A stretch of DNA of 64,000 nt from a bacterium 1XD21-70 (GCA_003669055.1 RAYB01000002.1:62001-126000); one strand, 5' to 3'; shown: positions 24,359 through 33,425, numbered from the stretch's first letter. The notes: generated by a model from the letters alone, not told the origin. Numbers and translations: made by a program.

Positions 24359-25029
24359 TCCTTCCACCTCCTCCCGGCCCAAAGCACCGTTTTGTTCATC
24401 AGCAGCACAGCCACAAAGGAAATGGCCGCCATAACAGCCACATAGCAATATGCCTGTTCCATATTCCCGGCTGCCACCTCGGAATACACCGCCATCGGCA
24501 GCGTCCGTGTCCTCCCTGCAATATTTCCGGCAACCATGGCAGTAGCCCCAAACTCCCCCATGCCGCGGGCAAACGCCAGCACGCCGCCGCCCAATACCCC
24601 CGGCATGGCATTTGCCATCCATATCTTGCAAAATATGTCCCATTCTCCCATCCCCAGGGTACGTGCCGCCGCTGCCAGGTCAGGATCCACCTGTTCAAAG
24701 GCACCTCTTGCCGACCGGTACATCAGCGGAAACGACATCGCCACTGCTGCCAGAACCGTAGCCTGCCAGGAAAAGACGATTTTCACCTGGAAATATTCCA
24801 GGAAAAAACGCCCAAGCGGCCTCCTTACCCCAAACATATATAGTAAGAAAAACCCCATAACCGTCGGCGGAAGCACCAATGGCAATGTAAATATGCCATC
24901 AAAAATCAGCTTTCTTCTCCCATGCTGCATCCTCACCACCATCCAGGCCGCCAGAACTCCCAGAAAAAATGTGATAAAGATGGATACCCCTGCTGTCTTC
25001 ATAGAAATCAATACGGGTGACCAGTCCAA
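24355..25029 (-). CDS. modB: Molybdate ABC transporter permease
   Basis: 224 residues with about five membrane spans. The coupling segment AAARTLGMGEWDIFCKIWMA and the later GMGEFGATAMVAGN are typical of ModB/CysU-type permeases. It forms the membrane channel of the molybdate importer. The start is TTG at 25029, supported by GGAAGGGA upstream; no ATG with a ribosome site is available nearby. It lies between modA (93 bp upstream) and modC (4-bp overlap). Confidence 0.88.
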   Translation of the reverse strand: MDWSPVLISMKTAGVSIFITFFLGVLAAWMVVRMQHGRRKLIFDGIFTLPLVLPPTVMGFFLLYMFGVRRPLGRFFLEYFQVKIVFSWQATVLAAVAMSFPLMYRSARGAFEQVDPDLAAAARTLGMGEWDIFCKIWMANAMPGVLGGGVLAFARGMGEFGATAMVAGNIAGRTRTLPMAVYSEVAAGNMEQAYCYVAVMAAISFVAVLLMNKTVLWAGRRWKE

Positions 25030-25121
25030 TTTGTCCCTTCCTTCCTGCGCCTTACTCCGGGCGTGCCTTTGGGAACCGTCCGTCCAAACGGCATTGCCCC
25101 GGAACTTGCCTGCTCTTTGCC

Positions 25122-25952
25122 CTAGCCCTCCCCGGCCAAAAAACCGTAGCTTTTAAACACTCCAAGCGCCTCCTTTGTCTGCAAGAAACGCACAAATCTT
25201 TCCGCCGTTTCCTTATGGGCACTGTGCGTTGTCACTGCTGCCGGATAGATGATCCTGCCCGGCAGGCTGCCCCTTGGTGCCTCAGCCACTATTTTCACCC
25301 GGCCTTCCATGCCGGCAGCGTCTGTCGCATATACAACCCCGGCGTCTGCGCTGCCCGATGCCACCTGGTTTAGCACCTCCGTCACATTCGTCCCCAGGCT
25401 GGCCCTGTCCCGAATCCCTTCCCACAAACCCAAATTCTCCAGCGCCTCCTTCGCATATTGCCCCGCCGGTACGCTGCCCGGATCCCCCAAGGCAATGCTT
25501 CCTGCCTTTTGGATATCCTCAAAGCTTGCCAGACGGCCGTCCCTTCCGGCCGGTACAATCAATACCATTCTGTTTTCCAGCAAATCCACTACGGTTTCTG
25601 AATCGATCATCCCGCTTTTCTCCAACGCCTCCATTTGCTTTTTGGACGCCGGCATAAAGACATCTGCTTCCAGCCCCTCTTCTATCTGCACCTGCAGCTT
25701 TCCTGAACTGTCATAGACTCCTTCCACCTTTATTCCCGGGTGCTGTGCTTCAAACATTGGAATCAATGCCTCCTCATAGGCGTTTTTAAGGCTGGCGGCA
25801 ACAGCCACCAGGATTTCCTCCTGAACCTCTGCCTCTTCCGGTTCTGTTGTTTCCAAAGCCAGTGTACCTCCTGTTGTCCTTTCTCCCAGGCAGCCCGCCA
25901 ATGCACATCCCACAGCCAATGCCAGCCAGGCCGCAAACCTTCTTTTCCTCAT
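25122..25952 (-). CDS. modA: Molybdate-binding lipoprotein
   Basis: About 276 residues with a lipoprotein signal (MRKRRFAAWLALAVGCALAG, Cys21 in LAGC). The mature domain begins ILVAVAASLKNAYEEAL and includes FMPASKKQMEAL, VYATDAAG and YPAAVTT, typical of ModA. It captures molybdate, or tungstate, outside the membrane for ModBC. The ATG at 25952 follows AGGGGGG. It begins 1 bp after the MOSC-MogA gene ends, so the two are coupled. Selectivity between Mo and W cannot be read from sequence alone. Confidence 0.9.
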   Translation of the reverse strand: MRKRRFAAWLALAVGCALAGCLGERTTGGTLALETTEPEEAEVQEEILVAVAASLKNAYEEALIPMFEAQHPGIKVEGVYDSSGKLQVQIEEGLEADVFMPASKKQMEALEKSGMIDSETVVDLLENRMVLIVPAGRDGRLASFEDIQKAGSIALGDPGSVPAGQYAKEALENLGLWEGIRDRASLGTNVTEVLNQVASGSADAGVVYATDAAGMEGRVKIVAEAPRGSLPGRIIYPAAVTTHSAHKETAERFVRFLQTKEALGVFKSYGFLAGEG

Positions 25953-25953
25953 T

Positions 25954-26916
25954 TCATCCCCCCTGCCGCCCGCACTCCGATACGCTCCCCCGCAAAACCT
26001 CCAGCCCATGCCCCAGAAAACCCAAAATAAACCCCAGGCTCTCCTGCACCGCTTTCGGGCTTCCCGGCAGGTTTACGATCAGCGTCCCTTTCCGGATCAC
26101 CGCCACCCCGCGGCTTAACATTGCACGTTCTGTCACTTCCATGGATTTCATGCGAATAAACTCTGCAATCCCCGGCGCCACCCGTTCTGCCACTTCCATG
26201 GTAGCCTCTGGGGTCTGGTCCCGCCTGGAAAAACCGGTCCCTCCGCTGGTCACAATCAAATCCACCTGCCTCCCGTCCGCCAAACGAACCAGCTGTGCTG
26301 CCAGCTGCTTCCGCCCGTCCGGCAGCACCATCGTCTCCACCACCCGGTAGCCTGCCGCTTCCAGCATCTTCTTTGCCTCCGGCCCGCTCTCATCCACACG
26401 CTCCCCCCGGGCGCCCGTATCGCTCACCGTAACCACGGCAGCCGTAAACGGGCGGCCCACAGCCGGGAGTTCGGCCTGCAGCCCGTCCCCAGGGCGGATC
26501 CGCCCTCCTTTTACCACCTGCGCAAACACCCCTTCCCGCGGCATGATGCACTCCCCCATCCGCTGGTATATGGCACAATGGCTGTGGCATTCCTTGCCGA
26601 CCTGGGTCATTTCCAGCACCGCCTCCCCGGCATATAGCCTCGTCCCCACCGGCAGGCTGCGAAAATCGATCCCCTCCGCCACCAGGTTTTCTCCAAATGC
26701 CCCGTCTGCCACGTTCGCCCCCTGTTCATTGAACGCTTTTATTTTATCGTACGAAAGCAGGCTGACCTGCCGGTGCCACTTCCCCCCGTGGGCATCCCCT
26801 TCTATCCCAAAACCTGCAATAAAATATCCTTCTTTGACCGGGTGCTTTTTTACACCCCGCTCCTTGCTGATGCAGACTGCCCGCACAATCCCTGCAAGGT
26901 TTCTCTTTTCTTCCAT
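25954..26916 (-). CDS. MOSC domain fused to a MogA/MoaB-like molybdopterin adenylyltransferase
   Basis: 320 residues in two parts. Residues 1-155 are a MOSC domain (FGIEGDAHGGKWHRQVSLLS, GAFGENL, and the conserved cysteine in GKECHSHC), a fold that binds sulfurated molybdenum cofactor. Residues 160-310 are a MogA/MoaB domain (AAVVTVSDTGARGERVDESG, LIVTSGGTGFSRRD), which adenylates molybdopterin before metal insertion. The fusion joins cofactor activation and handling in one protein. ATG 26916 follows CAGGAGG. It lies between moaA and modA in the Mo operon. Confidence 0.88.
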   Translation of the reverse strand: MEEKRNLAGIVRAVCISKERGVKKHPVKEGYFIAGFGIEGDAHGGKWHRQVSLLSYDKIKAFNEQGANVADGAFGENLVAEGIDFRSLPVGTRLYAGEAVLEMTQVGKECHSHCAIYQRMGECIMPREGVFAQVVKGGRIRPGDGLQAELPAVGRPFTAAVVTVSDTGARGERVDESGPEAKKMLEAAGYRVVETMVLPDGRKQLAAQLVRLADGRQVDLIVTSGGTGFSRRDQTPEATMEVAERVAPGIAEFIRMKSMEVTERAMLSRGVAVIRKGTLIVNLPGSPKAVQESLGFILGFLGHGLEVLRGSVSECGRQGG

Positions 26917-27014
26917 CCCGTATCCTCCTGTTTTCTGATGCTTCTTTCCGCTGCCATAAGTTTTTTATTCCAATGGGGCCGCCTTGGAGGAAGGGCAGGG
27001 CTGCGGTTGGCCGC

Positions 27015-28133
27015 TCACCCTCCGATGGCATTCATCCCCCGCTGCTCGGTCATCCCTTCCAGCCTCTCAAAGCAATGGGCTGCCGGTTTCTCCCAAATCG
27101 CCTTTTTCATGGCTTCCTTAAGCCGTCCTTGTATCTCTGCCCCCTTTGTTCCCTCTGCCCGCCGGCAGGGCCAGTCCTGCCCTGGCCTTTCTGCCCCGTC
27201 CCGCAAGAAAGCCCGCAAATCAGTTCCGTCCTCATAGCACAAACATCCCTTTAAAAATCCCTGTGCCGTCAGCCGCACGCGGTTGCATTCCCCGCAGAAC
27301 TTCCCGTGCACGGCCCGGATCACCCCGATACTTCCTAAATATCCGGGGATCCGGTAGTACACCGCCGGCCCAAAGCCATGGATACGTTCATCTTTTTGCA
27401 TCCCCGGATGCTCCCTGCGGATTTCTTCCAACAGCCGCTCCGGGTCTATCGGACGAAACCTTTTCCCGTACCCCACGGGCATGATCTCGATAAACCGTAC
27501 ATCGACCGGGAGACGTCTCGCAAGCCCTGCCAGTTCCCGCCAGTTTCTGGCCGTGCTGCCCTTCTTCTTTGGATCCCATGTACCGGCTCCATCCCCCTCC
27601 TTTTCCCCGGCATCCGTGGCATTCCCCTCCGGCATTTGCTTCCCTTCCCCGAATTCTGCTGCCACTGCATTCACTTTTACTGCGATGCCTTGTTCCACGG
27701 CCTGGTGGATTGCCTGCAATACCTGCCCCAGCCGGTCCTGGCCGGTGATTTCCTGGTACAGGCTTTGGTCTAAGGTATCCAGGCTGACATTTATCCCGTC
27801 GATCCCGGCTTTTACCAGCGGCTTCAGATAAGCCTCCAGCAGCACCCCGTTCGTAGTCATCGTCACTGTCTCAATCCCGGGTACTGCTTTTAGCATTTCC
27901 ACAAGGCGGCAGCAATCCTTTCTCACCAGAGGCTCACCACCGGTAATTTTGAGGTGGCGGATCCCCAGGCCGGCTCCACAGGCGGCAATCTCACGGATCT
28001 CCTCCAGGCTTAGGATCTCCCGCTGCTTTACATGGCCGGTTCCCTTTGGCATGCAGTATTTGCACCGCAGGTTGCAGCGGTCGGTTATGGAAATCCGCAT
28101 ATAATCAATGTCCCTTCCCTGTATGTCCTTCAC
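27015..28133 (-). CDS. moaA: GTP 3',8-cyclase MoaA
   Basis: 372 residues. The radical SAM cluster motif CNLRCKYC (Cys20, Cys24, Cys27) opens the protein. The second cluster motif near residue 280 is CGECNRVRLTAQ followed by CLC. This enzyme converts GTP to 3',8-cyclo-GTP, the first committed step of molybdenum cofactor synthesis. The usual C-terminal GG is present in truncated context as NAIGG. A hydrophilic insert of about 35 residues (QMPEGNATDAGEKEGDGAGT and on) interrupts the barrel after VKVNAVAAEFGEG. Start GTG 28133 overlaps the moaC stop (GTGA). Confidence 0.92.
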   Translation of the reverse strand: MKDIQGRDIDYMRISITDRCNLRCKYCMPKGTGHVKQREILSLEEIREIAACGAGLGIRHLKITGGEPLVRKDCCRLVEMLKAVPGIETVTMTTNGVLLEAYLKPLVKAGIDGINVSLDTLDQSLYQEITGQDRLGQVLQAIHQAVEQGIAVKVNAVAAEFGEGKQMPEGNATDAGEKEGDGAGTWDPKKKGSTARNWRELAGLARRLPVDVRFIEIMPVGYGKRFRPIDPERLLEEIRREHPGMQKDERIHGFGPAVYYRIPGYLGSIGVIRAVHGKFCGECNRVRLTAQGFLKGCLCYEDGTDLRAFLRDGAERPGQDWPCRRAEGTKGAEIQGRLKEAMKKAIWEKPAAHCFERLEGMTEQRGMNAIGG

Positions 28134-28672
28134 GGCTCCTCCTTTTCCATGGCCTTTTCGGCATCAAACGGGGGCTTTTCCCCATGCCTTCCGTTTCGGA
28201 ATTCTCCGCTCTTGCCGCCGCTTTTGTATGCCAGGTAGATCTGCCCGATCTCCATCGTCTTATCCGCTGCCTTGCACATATCATAAACCGTCAGCAGGGC
28301 GACTGCCACCCCGGTTAAGGCTTCCATCTCCACCCCCGTCTTCCCGGTTGTCCGCGCCGTACACACCGCCTGGATCTCCCCGGCCTCCTCCCGGACCAAA
28401 AAATCCAACGCCAGCTTGGTCAGGTTCAGCGGATGGCACAGCGGAACCAGTTCCGAGGTACGCTTGGCTCCCATGATTCCTGCCACCCGTGCCACGCCTA
28501 GCACATCCCCCTTGGCCATGGAACCTGCCTTCACCTTTTCCAGGCATTCCCGGCTCATCAAAATGCTGCCCACAGCCACTGCCTCCCGCCGGGTATCGGC
28601 CTTCTCCCCCACATCTACCATCCAGGCATTTCCCTGCCCGTCAAAATGTGTCAGTTCCCGTCCCGTTTTCAT
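28130..28672 (-). CDS. moaC: Cyclic pyranopterin monophosphate synthase MoaC
   Basis: About 180 residues. The family core is clear: THFDGQGNAWMVDVGEK, then KGDVLGVARVAGIMGAKRTS, LVPLCHPL and VEMEALTGVAVALLTVYDMC. MoaC rearranges 3',8-cyclo-GTP into cyclic pyranopterin monophosphate. A Gly/Lys-rich C-terminal tail of about 25 residues extends past the usual end. The ATG at 28672 has GGGAGGT upstream. It is followed by moaA with a GTGA overlap. No separate MoaD or MoaE gene is in the window, so those lie elsewhere. Confidence 0.93.
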   Translation of the reverse strand: MKTGRELTHFDGQGNAWMVDVGEKADTRREAVAVGSILMSRECLEKVKAGSMAKGDVLGVARVAGIMGAKRTSELVPLCHPLNLTKLALDFLVREEAGEIQAVCTARTTGKTGVEMEALTGVAVALLTVYDMCKAADKTMEIGQIYLAYKSGGKSGEFRNGRHGEKPPFDAEKAMEKEEP

Positions 28673-28679
28673 TTTCAGG

Positions 28680-29738
28680 TTACCTCCCTTTCCCAAATCC
28701 GCAATTAGGAAACGTACATTCCGGGCAGTCCAGGCAAAGCCCGCCCTCCCCCAGGGCTGCCAGTTCTTCTGCCGTCACCTCGTCGTCTGCCATGACCCGC
28801 GGCAGGATGAGGTCAAAGATTGTCCGCTTTGCATACATCACACAGCCCGGCAGCCCCATCACGGCTACAGTCCGCGGGCTTTGTGCCATATCCTGCCTGT
28901 AATACGCCAGCAAAAACATCGCACCCGGCAGCACCGGCGCCCCATAGGACACGATCCGCGCCCCGGTATTTTGAATTGCCAACGGTGTTTTATCGTCCGG
29001 GTCCACGCTCATCCCCCCGGTGCAGACCACCAAATCCGCCCCCTTCCCAATCATCTCCAGGATGCTTTTTGTCACCTCCCCATCATCATCTTTCCTGGTC
29101 ACATGCCCGATAATCTCCGTATCAAATGCTTTCAGCTTCTCTTTGACCACCGGGGTAAAGGTGTCCTGGATCCTCCCGTAATAAACTTCATTCCCCGTGG
29201 TGATAATACCGGCTTTTTTATGGGAAAAAGGTTTTAACTCCAAGATCGGGCGCCCGCCCGATGCTGCGAGAGCCGCCTCTTTTGCTGCCCTCATTTTCTC
29301 TTCTGCAATCATCAGCGGGATGATCCTGGTCCCTGCCAGTTTTTCCCCTTTCTTTACCGGGAAATTGCCGTGGCGGGAAGCGACCATCATCTGCCCAAAG
29401 CCGTTGACTGCTTTCATGCCTGCCGAATGGACCTTCAAAAGCCCGTCGCAGCCTGCGGTCAGTTCGATTTTCCCTTCTTTGGCTTCAGACCGTTCCATAT
29501 GTTCCCCCTGGCACAGCCCGCAAAGGATCTTAGCCGCCTCATCCTCATGAAGCATGCCGTCCTCCTTTTCCCACACATACAGCTGCTCCTTGCCTGCCCT
29601 TAGGAGCACCGGGATGTCCGCCTTTGTCACGACGTGCCCTTTCCTAAATACCGCATCCTTCACAACCCCTTTGATAATCTGCGTGATATCATGGCAAAGG
29701 ACTGCTCCTTCCGCTTCCACGGTTTTGATCAATTTCAT
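28680..29738 (-). CDS. Molybdopterin-binding MoeA-like protein with C-terminal Cys cluster
   Basis: 352 residues. The core (AGIITTGNEVYYGRIQDTF, VVCTGGMSVDPDD, GLPGCVM) is the MoeA/MoaB-type molybdopterin-binding domain. Domain order is shorter than classical MoeA and matches the molybdopterin-binding proteins linked to selenium- and xanthine-dehydrogenase-type clusters. The extreme C-terminus has CLDCPECTFPNC (CX2CX2CX4C), a likely Zn or Fe-S site not found in E. coli MoeA. It probably inserts Mo into the pterin for the nearby hydroxylase. ATG 29738 follows GAAGGAA; it overlaps no neighbour. Confidence 0.82.
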   Translation of the reverse strand: MKLIKTVEAEGAVLCHDITQIIKGVVKDAVFRKGHVVTKADIPVLLRAGKEQLYVWEKEDGMLHEDEAAKILCGLCQGEHMERSEAKEGKIELTAGCDGLLKVHSAGMKAVNGFGQMMVASRHGNFPVKKGEKLAGTRIIPLMIAEEKMRAAKEAALAASGGRPILELKPFSHKKAGIITTGNEVYYGRIQDTFTPVVKEKLKAFDTEIIGHVTRKDDDGEVTKSILEMIGKGADLVVCTGGMSVDPDDKTPLAIQNTGARIVSYGAPVLPGAMFLLAYYRQDMAQSPRTVAVMGLPGCVMYAKRTIFDLILPRVMADDEVTAEELAALGEGGLCLDCPECTFPNCGFGKGR

Positions 29739-29758
29739 CCCTATTCCTTCTTTCTTTT

Positions 29759-30709
29759 CTAAAACATTTTATGAAATCCTTTTTCAAAATATTTCCAGAA
29801 GATTTCCTCCACACATCTCTGCACTTCTCTTTGCATGCCTTCATAACTCCTGAGAAGGCTTCTCCCTTCCTCTGTCAGCACAGATCCGCCGCCGCCAATC
29901 CCCCCTGCCCGGCGTTCTGCCACCAAAAAACCCATCTGCCGTTCTACCTTCCGGATCATCCGGCTGCCCTTGCTATAAGAAAGCCCCATGGCTGTGCAGG
30001 CCTCCTGGACCGAACCCTTCTTGTCAATCAAAGCCATCAGCCTTGCCGTATCCGGTTCAAAAAACATCTCGCTCCCTTGAAGGCAGAGCCGGACAAGCGG
30101 ACGGAGAGGATGCCCGTTCCCCCTCTCATAATCCCACTGCAAAAGCTGCTGGTACGCATCCGGCGTGTCCACATCCCGGTATACCCCCTCATCCTCCACT
30201 TCCAGGTTGGTGATCGGCACCCCCAGTTCCCGGATTGCCCCCCGGAGCCCCTGGCTGCCTTCATATTCCAAAAGCCTCGGCACCAGTTCGCTCTGGATCA
30301 GGATCGGATGCCCTGCCTTCCCCTGGTGCACGGTCCTCACGATCTTCGCATCAACCATCATCACCTGGCAAAACGTTTCCGGCAAAATAGCCGGAAGATC
30401 CATGGGCATCACCATCACCCGCCCGCACTTTCCTTCCAGCGCCTTAAGCCCCAGCTTCACAGAATCAAACATCTGTGTATTTTCATACCGTTCGTTCCTT
30501 ATAAACCGAACGTTTGCATGAAAAAGATGGCCTTCCAGGGCTTCGGCCTGATGCCCGGTCACTACCACCACCGGATCCACTTCCAGCTTCTTTAGCATGC
30601 TTACCATGTGAAGTGCGATGGTGGAATCCCCAAAAGGAAGCATTGGCTTGAAAGCCCCCATCCTGCTAGAAAGCCCTGCCGCCACCAACACGGCTCCTGT
30701 TTTCCTCAT
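29759..30709 (-). CDS. MobA-like nucleotidyltransferase fused to a ModE-type winged-helix domain
   Basis: About 316 residues. Residues 1-200 are a MobA/MocA-like transferase (VLVAAGLSSRMGAFKPMLPF, MPMDLPAI, VDTPDAY). This class adds CMP or GMP to molybdopterin. Residues 205-310 resemble the LysR/ModE winged helix (KKGSVQEACTAMGLSYSKGS, MIRKVERQMG, and the glycine-rich GGIGGGGSVLTEEGR). In ModE this domain binds DNA when molybdate is present. A single protein may thus link cofactor maturation with gene control, or the helix domain may serve another purpose. The start is ATG 30709 after GGGAGGA. Confidence 0.82.
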   Translation of the reverse strand: MRKTGAVLVAAGLSSRMGAFKPMLPFGDSTIALHMVSMLKKLEVDPVVVVTGHQAEALEGHLFHANVRFIRNERYENTQMFDSVKLGLKALEGKCGRVMVMPMDLPAILPETFCQVMMVDAKIVRTVHQGKAGHPILIQSELVPRLLEYEGSQGLRGAIRELGVPITNLEVEDEGVYRDVDTPDAYQQLLQWDYERGNGHPLRPLVRLCLQGSEMFFEPDTARLMALIDKKGSVQEACTAMGLSYSKGSRMIRKVERQMGFLVAERRAGGIGGGGSVLTEEGRSLLRSYEGMQREVQRCVEEIFWKYFEKGFHKMF

Positions 30710-30815
30710 CTCGTCCTCCCTTTTTTGCAAGGGGCAGGGTTTGGGACAAACCCTGCCTCTTTCCGGCATCCTTTCCCAGGACGCGTTCCCTGGCTGCTGC
30801 CCCAAGGCTGCGCCC

Positions 30816-33383
30816 TTATTTCTTCTTCCGATAATACGTCCCTGCCAGCGGCAGGCTCTGCCGGAATTCCCCGTCCAGCCTGTAATAAGCCAAAGCACAA
30901 GCCGGTGCCGTAGGAATCATGCACAGTTCCCCGCAGCCCTTCGCCCCCAGGGAATAGGGCAGCTTTTTCTCCTCCTCTGGCACGCAGAGGATTACATCCA
31001 GTTCCGGTGCCTCATCGGCCCGCATAAACCCAATCGTGCCAAAGCGGCTCTTCGGGTATCCGCCCTCACACTTAAACTCCTCCGTCACCCCATAGCCGAT
31101 GCCCATGGCCATGCCGCCTTCGATCTGGCCTTCCACAGACTGGATATTGACCGGTGTCCCCACATCAAAGGCGGAGACTGCCTTGGTAATCTTCCCATCC
31201 TCATTGAGAATGACCACCTGTGTGCCATAGGAATAAGAGACATGGCTGACCGGGTTCTCCTTGACGGCTCCCAGCGGGTCCGTCTTTACCGAATATTCCC
31301 CGAAGAATTCCATCCCCTCCAAGTCGGCAACCGTCCTGCCGCCCTCCAGCGCCAGCCTTAATTTCTCCCCTGCACGCCTGGCTGCCTCCCCGGTGACCAC
31401 TGTCTGGCGGGAAGCCGTGGAGGTTCCCGAATCCGGTGTCCGCACCGTATCCGCCGCCTCAAACACAAACAGCGCCGGGTTCAGCCCTGTCACATGGCAG
31501 ATTTCCGTCAGGGCCATCTGCCCGATCCCCTGCCCCATGCAAGAAGCCGATGTCCGAATGTGGATCTTCCCTTCCTCCACAGAAAGCAGCACCCGGCCGA
31601 TGTCCTTCTTCCCCATCCCTGTGCCGGAATTTTTAAATCCGCAGGCGATCCCTGCATAAGGATGCGCATAATAGATTTCCTTCACTGCATCCAGGCATGC
31701 CTCCATGTTGGTGTTGGGGTCAGCCGTCTGCCCGTTGGGCAGGATATCCCCCGGCTTGATGGCGTTGCGCCGCCGGAACTCCCATGGGTCAAGCCCGCAC
31801 ATCTCTGCCAGCAGATTGATATTCATCTCCGTGGCAAAACAGCTCTGGGTCACGCCGAACCCCCGGTAAGCCCCCGCCACCACATTGTTGGTGTACACAG
31901 ACATCCCGAAAATATCGATATTCTGGTAATTATACGGCCCCGCCGCATGGGTGCAGGCCCGGTGGAGAACCGGCCCGCCCAGAGAGGCATAAGCCCCTGT
32001 ATCTGCAATGATAATCCCCTTCATGGCCGTTAAACGGCCGTCCTCGTCACATGCCGTGGTAAATTCCATTTCCATCGGATGGCGTTTCACATGGTAATTG
32101 AGGGATTCCTGGCGGCTGTATTTCACCTTCACCGGCTTTTTCGTATACCAGGCCGCCAGTGACGCATACTGCTGCACCGTCATATCCTCCTTGCCGCCAA
32201 AGCCTCCGCCTACTAACGGCGCCCGGCAGTGTACCTTCTTTGGCGGCAGCCCAAGCATCTTGGCGCACTCCCTCTGCACGTCATAGACCGACTGGCTTGA
32301 GGTGTAGACCAGCAGCCCGTCATCCCCCTCCGGCAGGGCCACGCAGCACTCCGGCTCCATAAACCCATGCTCCTGCCAGGAGGTCTTATACTTGCGCGTC
32401 ACCACATACTTGGAATTTTGAATCGCCTCATCCGCATTTCCCCGCACCAGATTCGCCCGGCTCATCACATTGCCGTCCTCATGCAGCAGAGGCGCGTCCC
32501 CTCTCAATGCCTCATAAGGCGAGGTGACCGGCACAAGTTCCGTCAAATCCGCCTCTATCAAATCCAGGATCTCCTGCAGGCTCTCCTGCCTTTTGGAAAC
32601 CACCAGCGCCAGGGCATCCCCCACATAGCGGGTGACATCCCCCACTCCCCTCATCACATCCCAGTCCTGCTTGATGTGCCCGATCTTATTGCACGGCACG
32701 TCCTCTTTTAGCAAAATCCGCACGCAGTCCGGATGCTTCCTTGCCTTTTTTACGTCAATCCGGTTCACCAGCGCCCGGGGGTACTTGGAATACAGGCATT
32801 TTCCATAAAGCATATCCGGCAGGTAAATGTCATCCGCAAAAATCCCGCTCCCATTGACCTTCTCAGCGGCATCGATCCGCTTAAAATGCTCGTTCATATG
32901 CAAAACCTCCGGCTGTGCCGGTATCTCTCTTTTGTCCCGGAAAAAGCCCGCTGCCATCAGGATCGCATCCTCAATCTTCTTATATCCCGTACAGCGGCAC
33001 AGATTCCCCCGGATGGCCTTCTTCACCTCTGCCCTGGAAGGGTTCAGGTTCTGGTCTAACAGGCTCTTGGCCGAAATGACCATCCCCGGAATACAAAATC
33101 CGCACTGAACTGCCCCTGCCTCTGCAAAACAATGCTCATAAACCTGCATTTCCTCCTGGGGGATCCCCTCCACTGTCAGGATCTCCTTCCCCTCCAGGGT
33201 ACTCAGCTTTGGCACACACGCCTTTACCTTTTTCCCGTCCACCAATACCGTACAGGTTCCGCAGGCACCCTCGCTGCACCCGTCCTTTGTGGCCGTAAGG
33301 TGCAGATCGTCCCGCAGAAAACGCAAAAGTTTCTTGTCTTCTGCGGATTCGTAGTCCTTTCCGTTAATTGATAAATGATACAT
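30816..33383 (-). CDS. Xanthine-dehydrogenase-family molybdenum hydroxylase, 2Fe-2S and Mo domains in one chain
   Basis: 855 residues. Residues 1-155 are the two 2Fe-2S domains (Cys36, Cys41, Cys44, Cys56; then QCGFC and NLCRC). Residues 165-850 are the molybdopterin domains, with VGGGFGGKEDM, GAYRGFGVTQS, CMGQGIGQ and the catalytic glutamate in GAKGCGEL. There is no FAD domain and no separate FAD-subunit gene in the window. It most likely hydroxylates purines (hypoxanthine, xanthine or related rings) or runs in the reductive direction. Similar chains are called selenium-dependent xanthine dehydrogenase or XdhD; selenium use cannot be seen in sequence. ATG 33383 follows GAGGAGG, 43 bp after the permease gene. 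Confidence 0.88.
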   Translation of the reverse strand: MYHLSINGKDYESAEDKKLLRFLRDDLHLTATKDGCSEGACGTCTVLVDGKKVKACVPKLSTLEGKEILTVEGIPQEEMQVYEHCFAEAGAVQCGFCIPGMVISAKSLLDQNLNPSRAEVKKAIRGNLCRCTGYKKIEDAILMAAGFFRDKREIPAQPEVLHMNEHFKRIDAAEKVNGSGIFADDIYLPDMLYGKCLYSKYPRALVNRIDVKKARKHPDCVRILLKEDVPCNKIGHIKQDWDVMRGVGDVTRYVGDALALVVSKRQESLQEILDLIEADLTELVPVTSPYEALRGDAPLLHEDGNVMSRANLVRGNADEAIQNSKYVVTRKYKTSWQEHGFMEPECCVALPEGDDGLLVYTSSQSVYDVQRECAKMLGLPPKKVHCRAPLVGGGFGGKEDMTVQQYASLAAWYTKKPVKVKYSRQESLNYHVKRHPMEMEFTTACDEDGRLTAMKGIIIADTGAYASLGGPVLHRACTHAAGPYNYQNIDIFGMSVYTNNVVAGAYRGFGVTQSCFATEMNINLLAEMCGLDPWEFRRRNAIKPGDILPNGQTADPNTNMEACLDAVKEIYYAHPYAGIACGFKNSGTGMGKKDIGRVLLSVEEGKIHIRTSASCMGQGIGQMALTEICHVTGLNPALFVFEAADTVRTPDSGTSTASRQTVVTGEAARRAGEKLRLALEGGRTVADLEGMEFFGEYSVKTDPLGAVKENPVSHVSYSYGTQVVILNEDGKITKAVSAFDVGTPVNIQSVEGQIEGGMAMGIGYGVTEEFKCEGGYPKSRFGTIGFMRADEAPELDVILCVPEEEKKLPYSLGAKGCGELCMIPTAPACALAYYRLDGEFRQSLPLAGTYYRKKK

Positions 33384-33425
33384 AGATTACCTCCTCTTCT
33401 ATCTTTTATGTCCCCCATCTTCTGC

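Noticed and set aside
24359-24643. N-terminal extension of modC by 95 codons
   Set aside because: It overlaps modB completely; the ATGA overlap at 24355-24358 gives a normal start.
29771-31361. Two open frames of about 250-275 codons opposite the MobA-like and hydroxylase genes
   Set aside because: Antisense shadows; composition does not look like protein and no start signals are present.
30816-33383. Selenocysteine (in-frame UGA) in the Mo hydroxylase
   Set aside because: The reading frame is uninterrupted; selenium, if used, would be a labile cofactor and cannot be seen in sequence.
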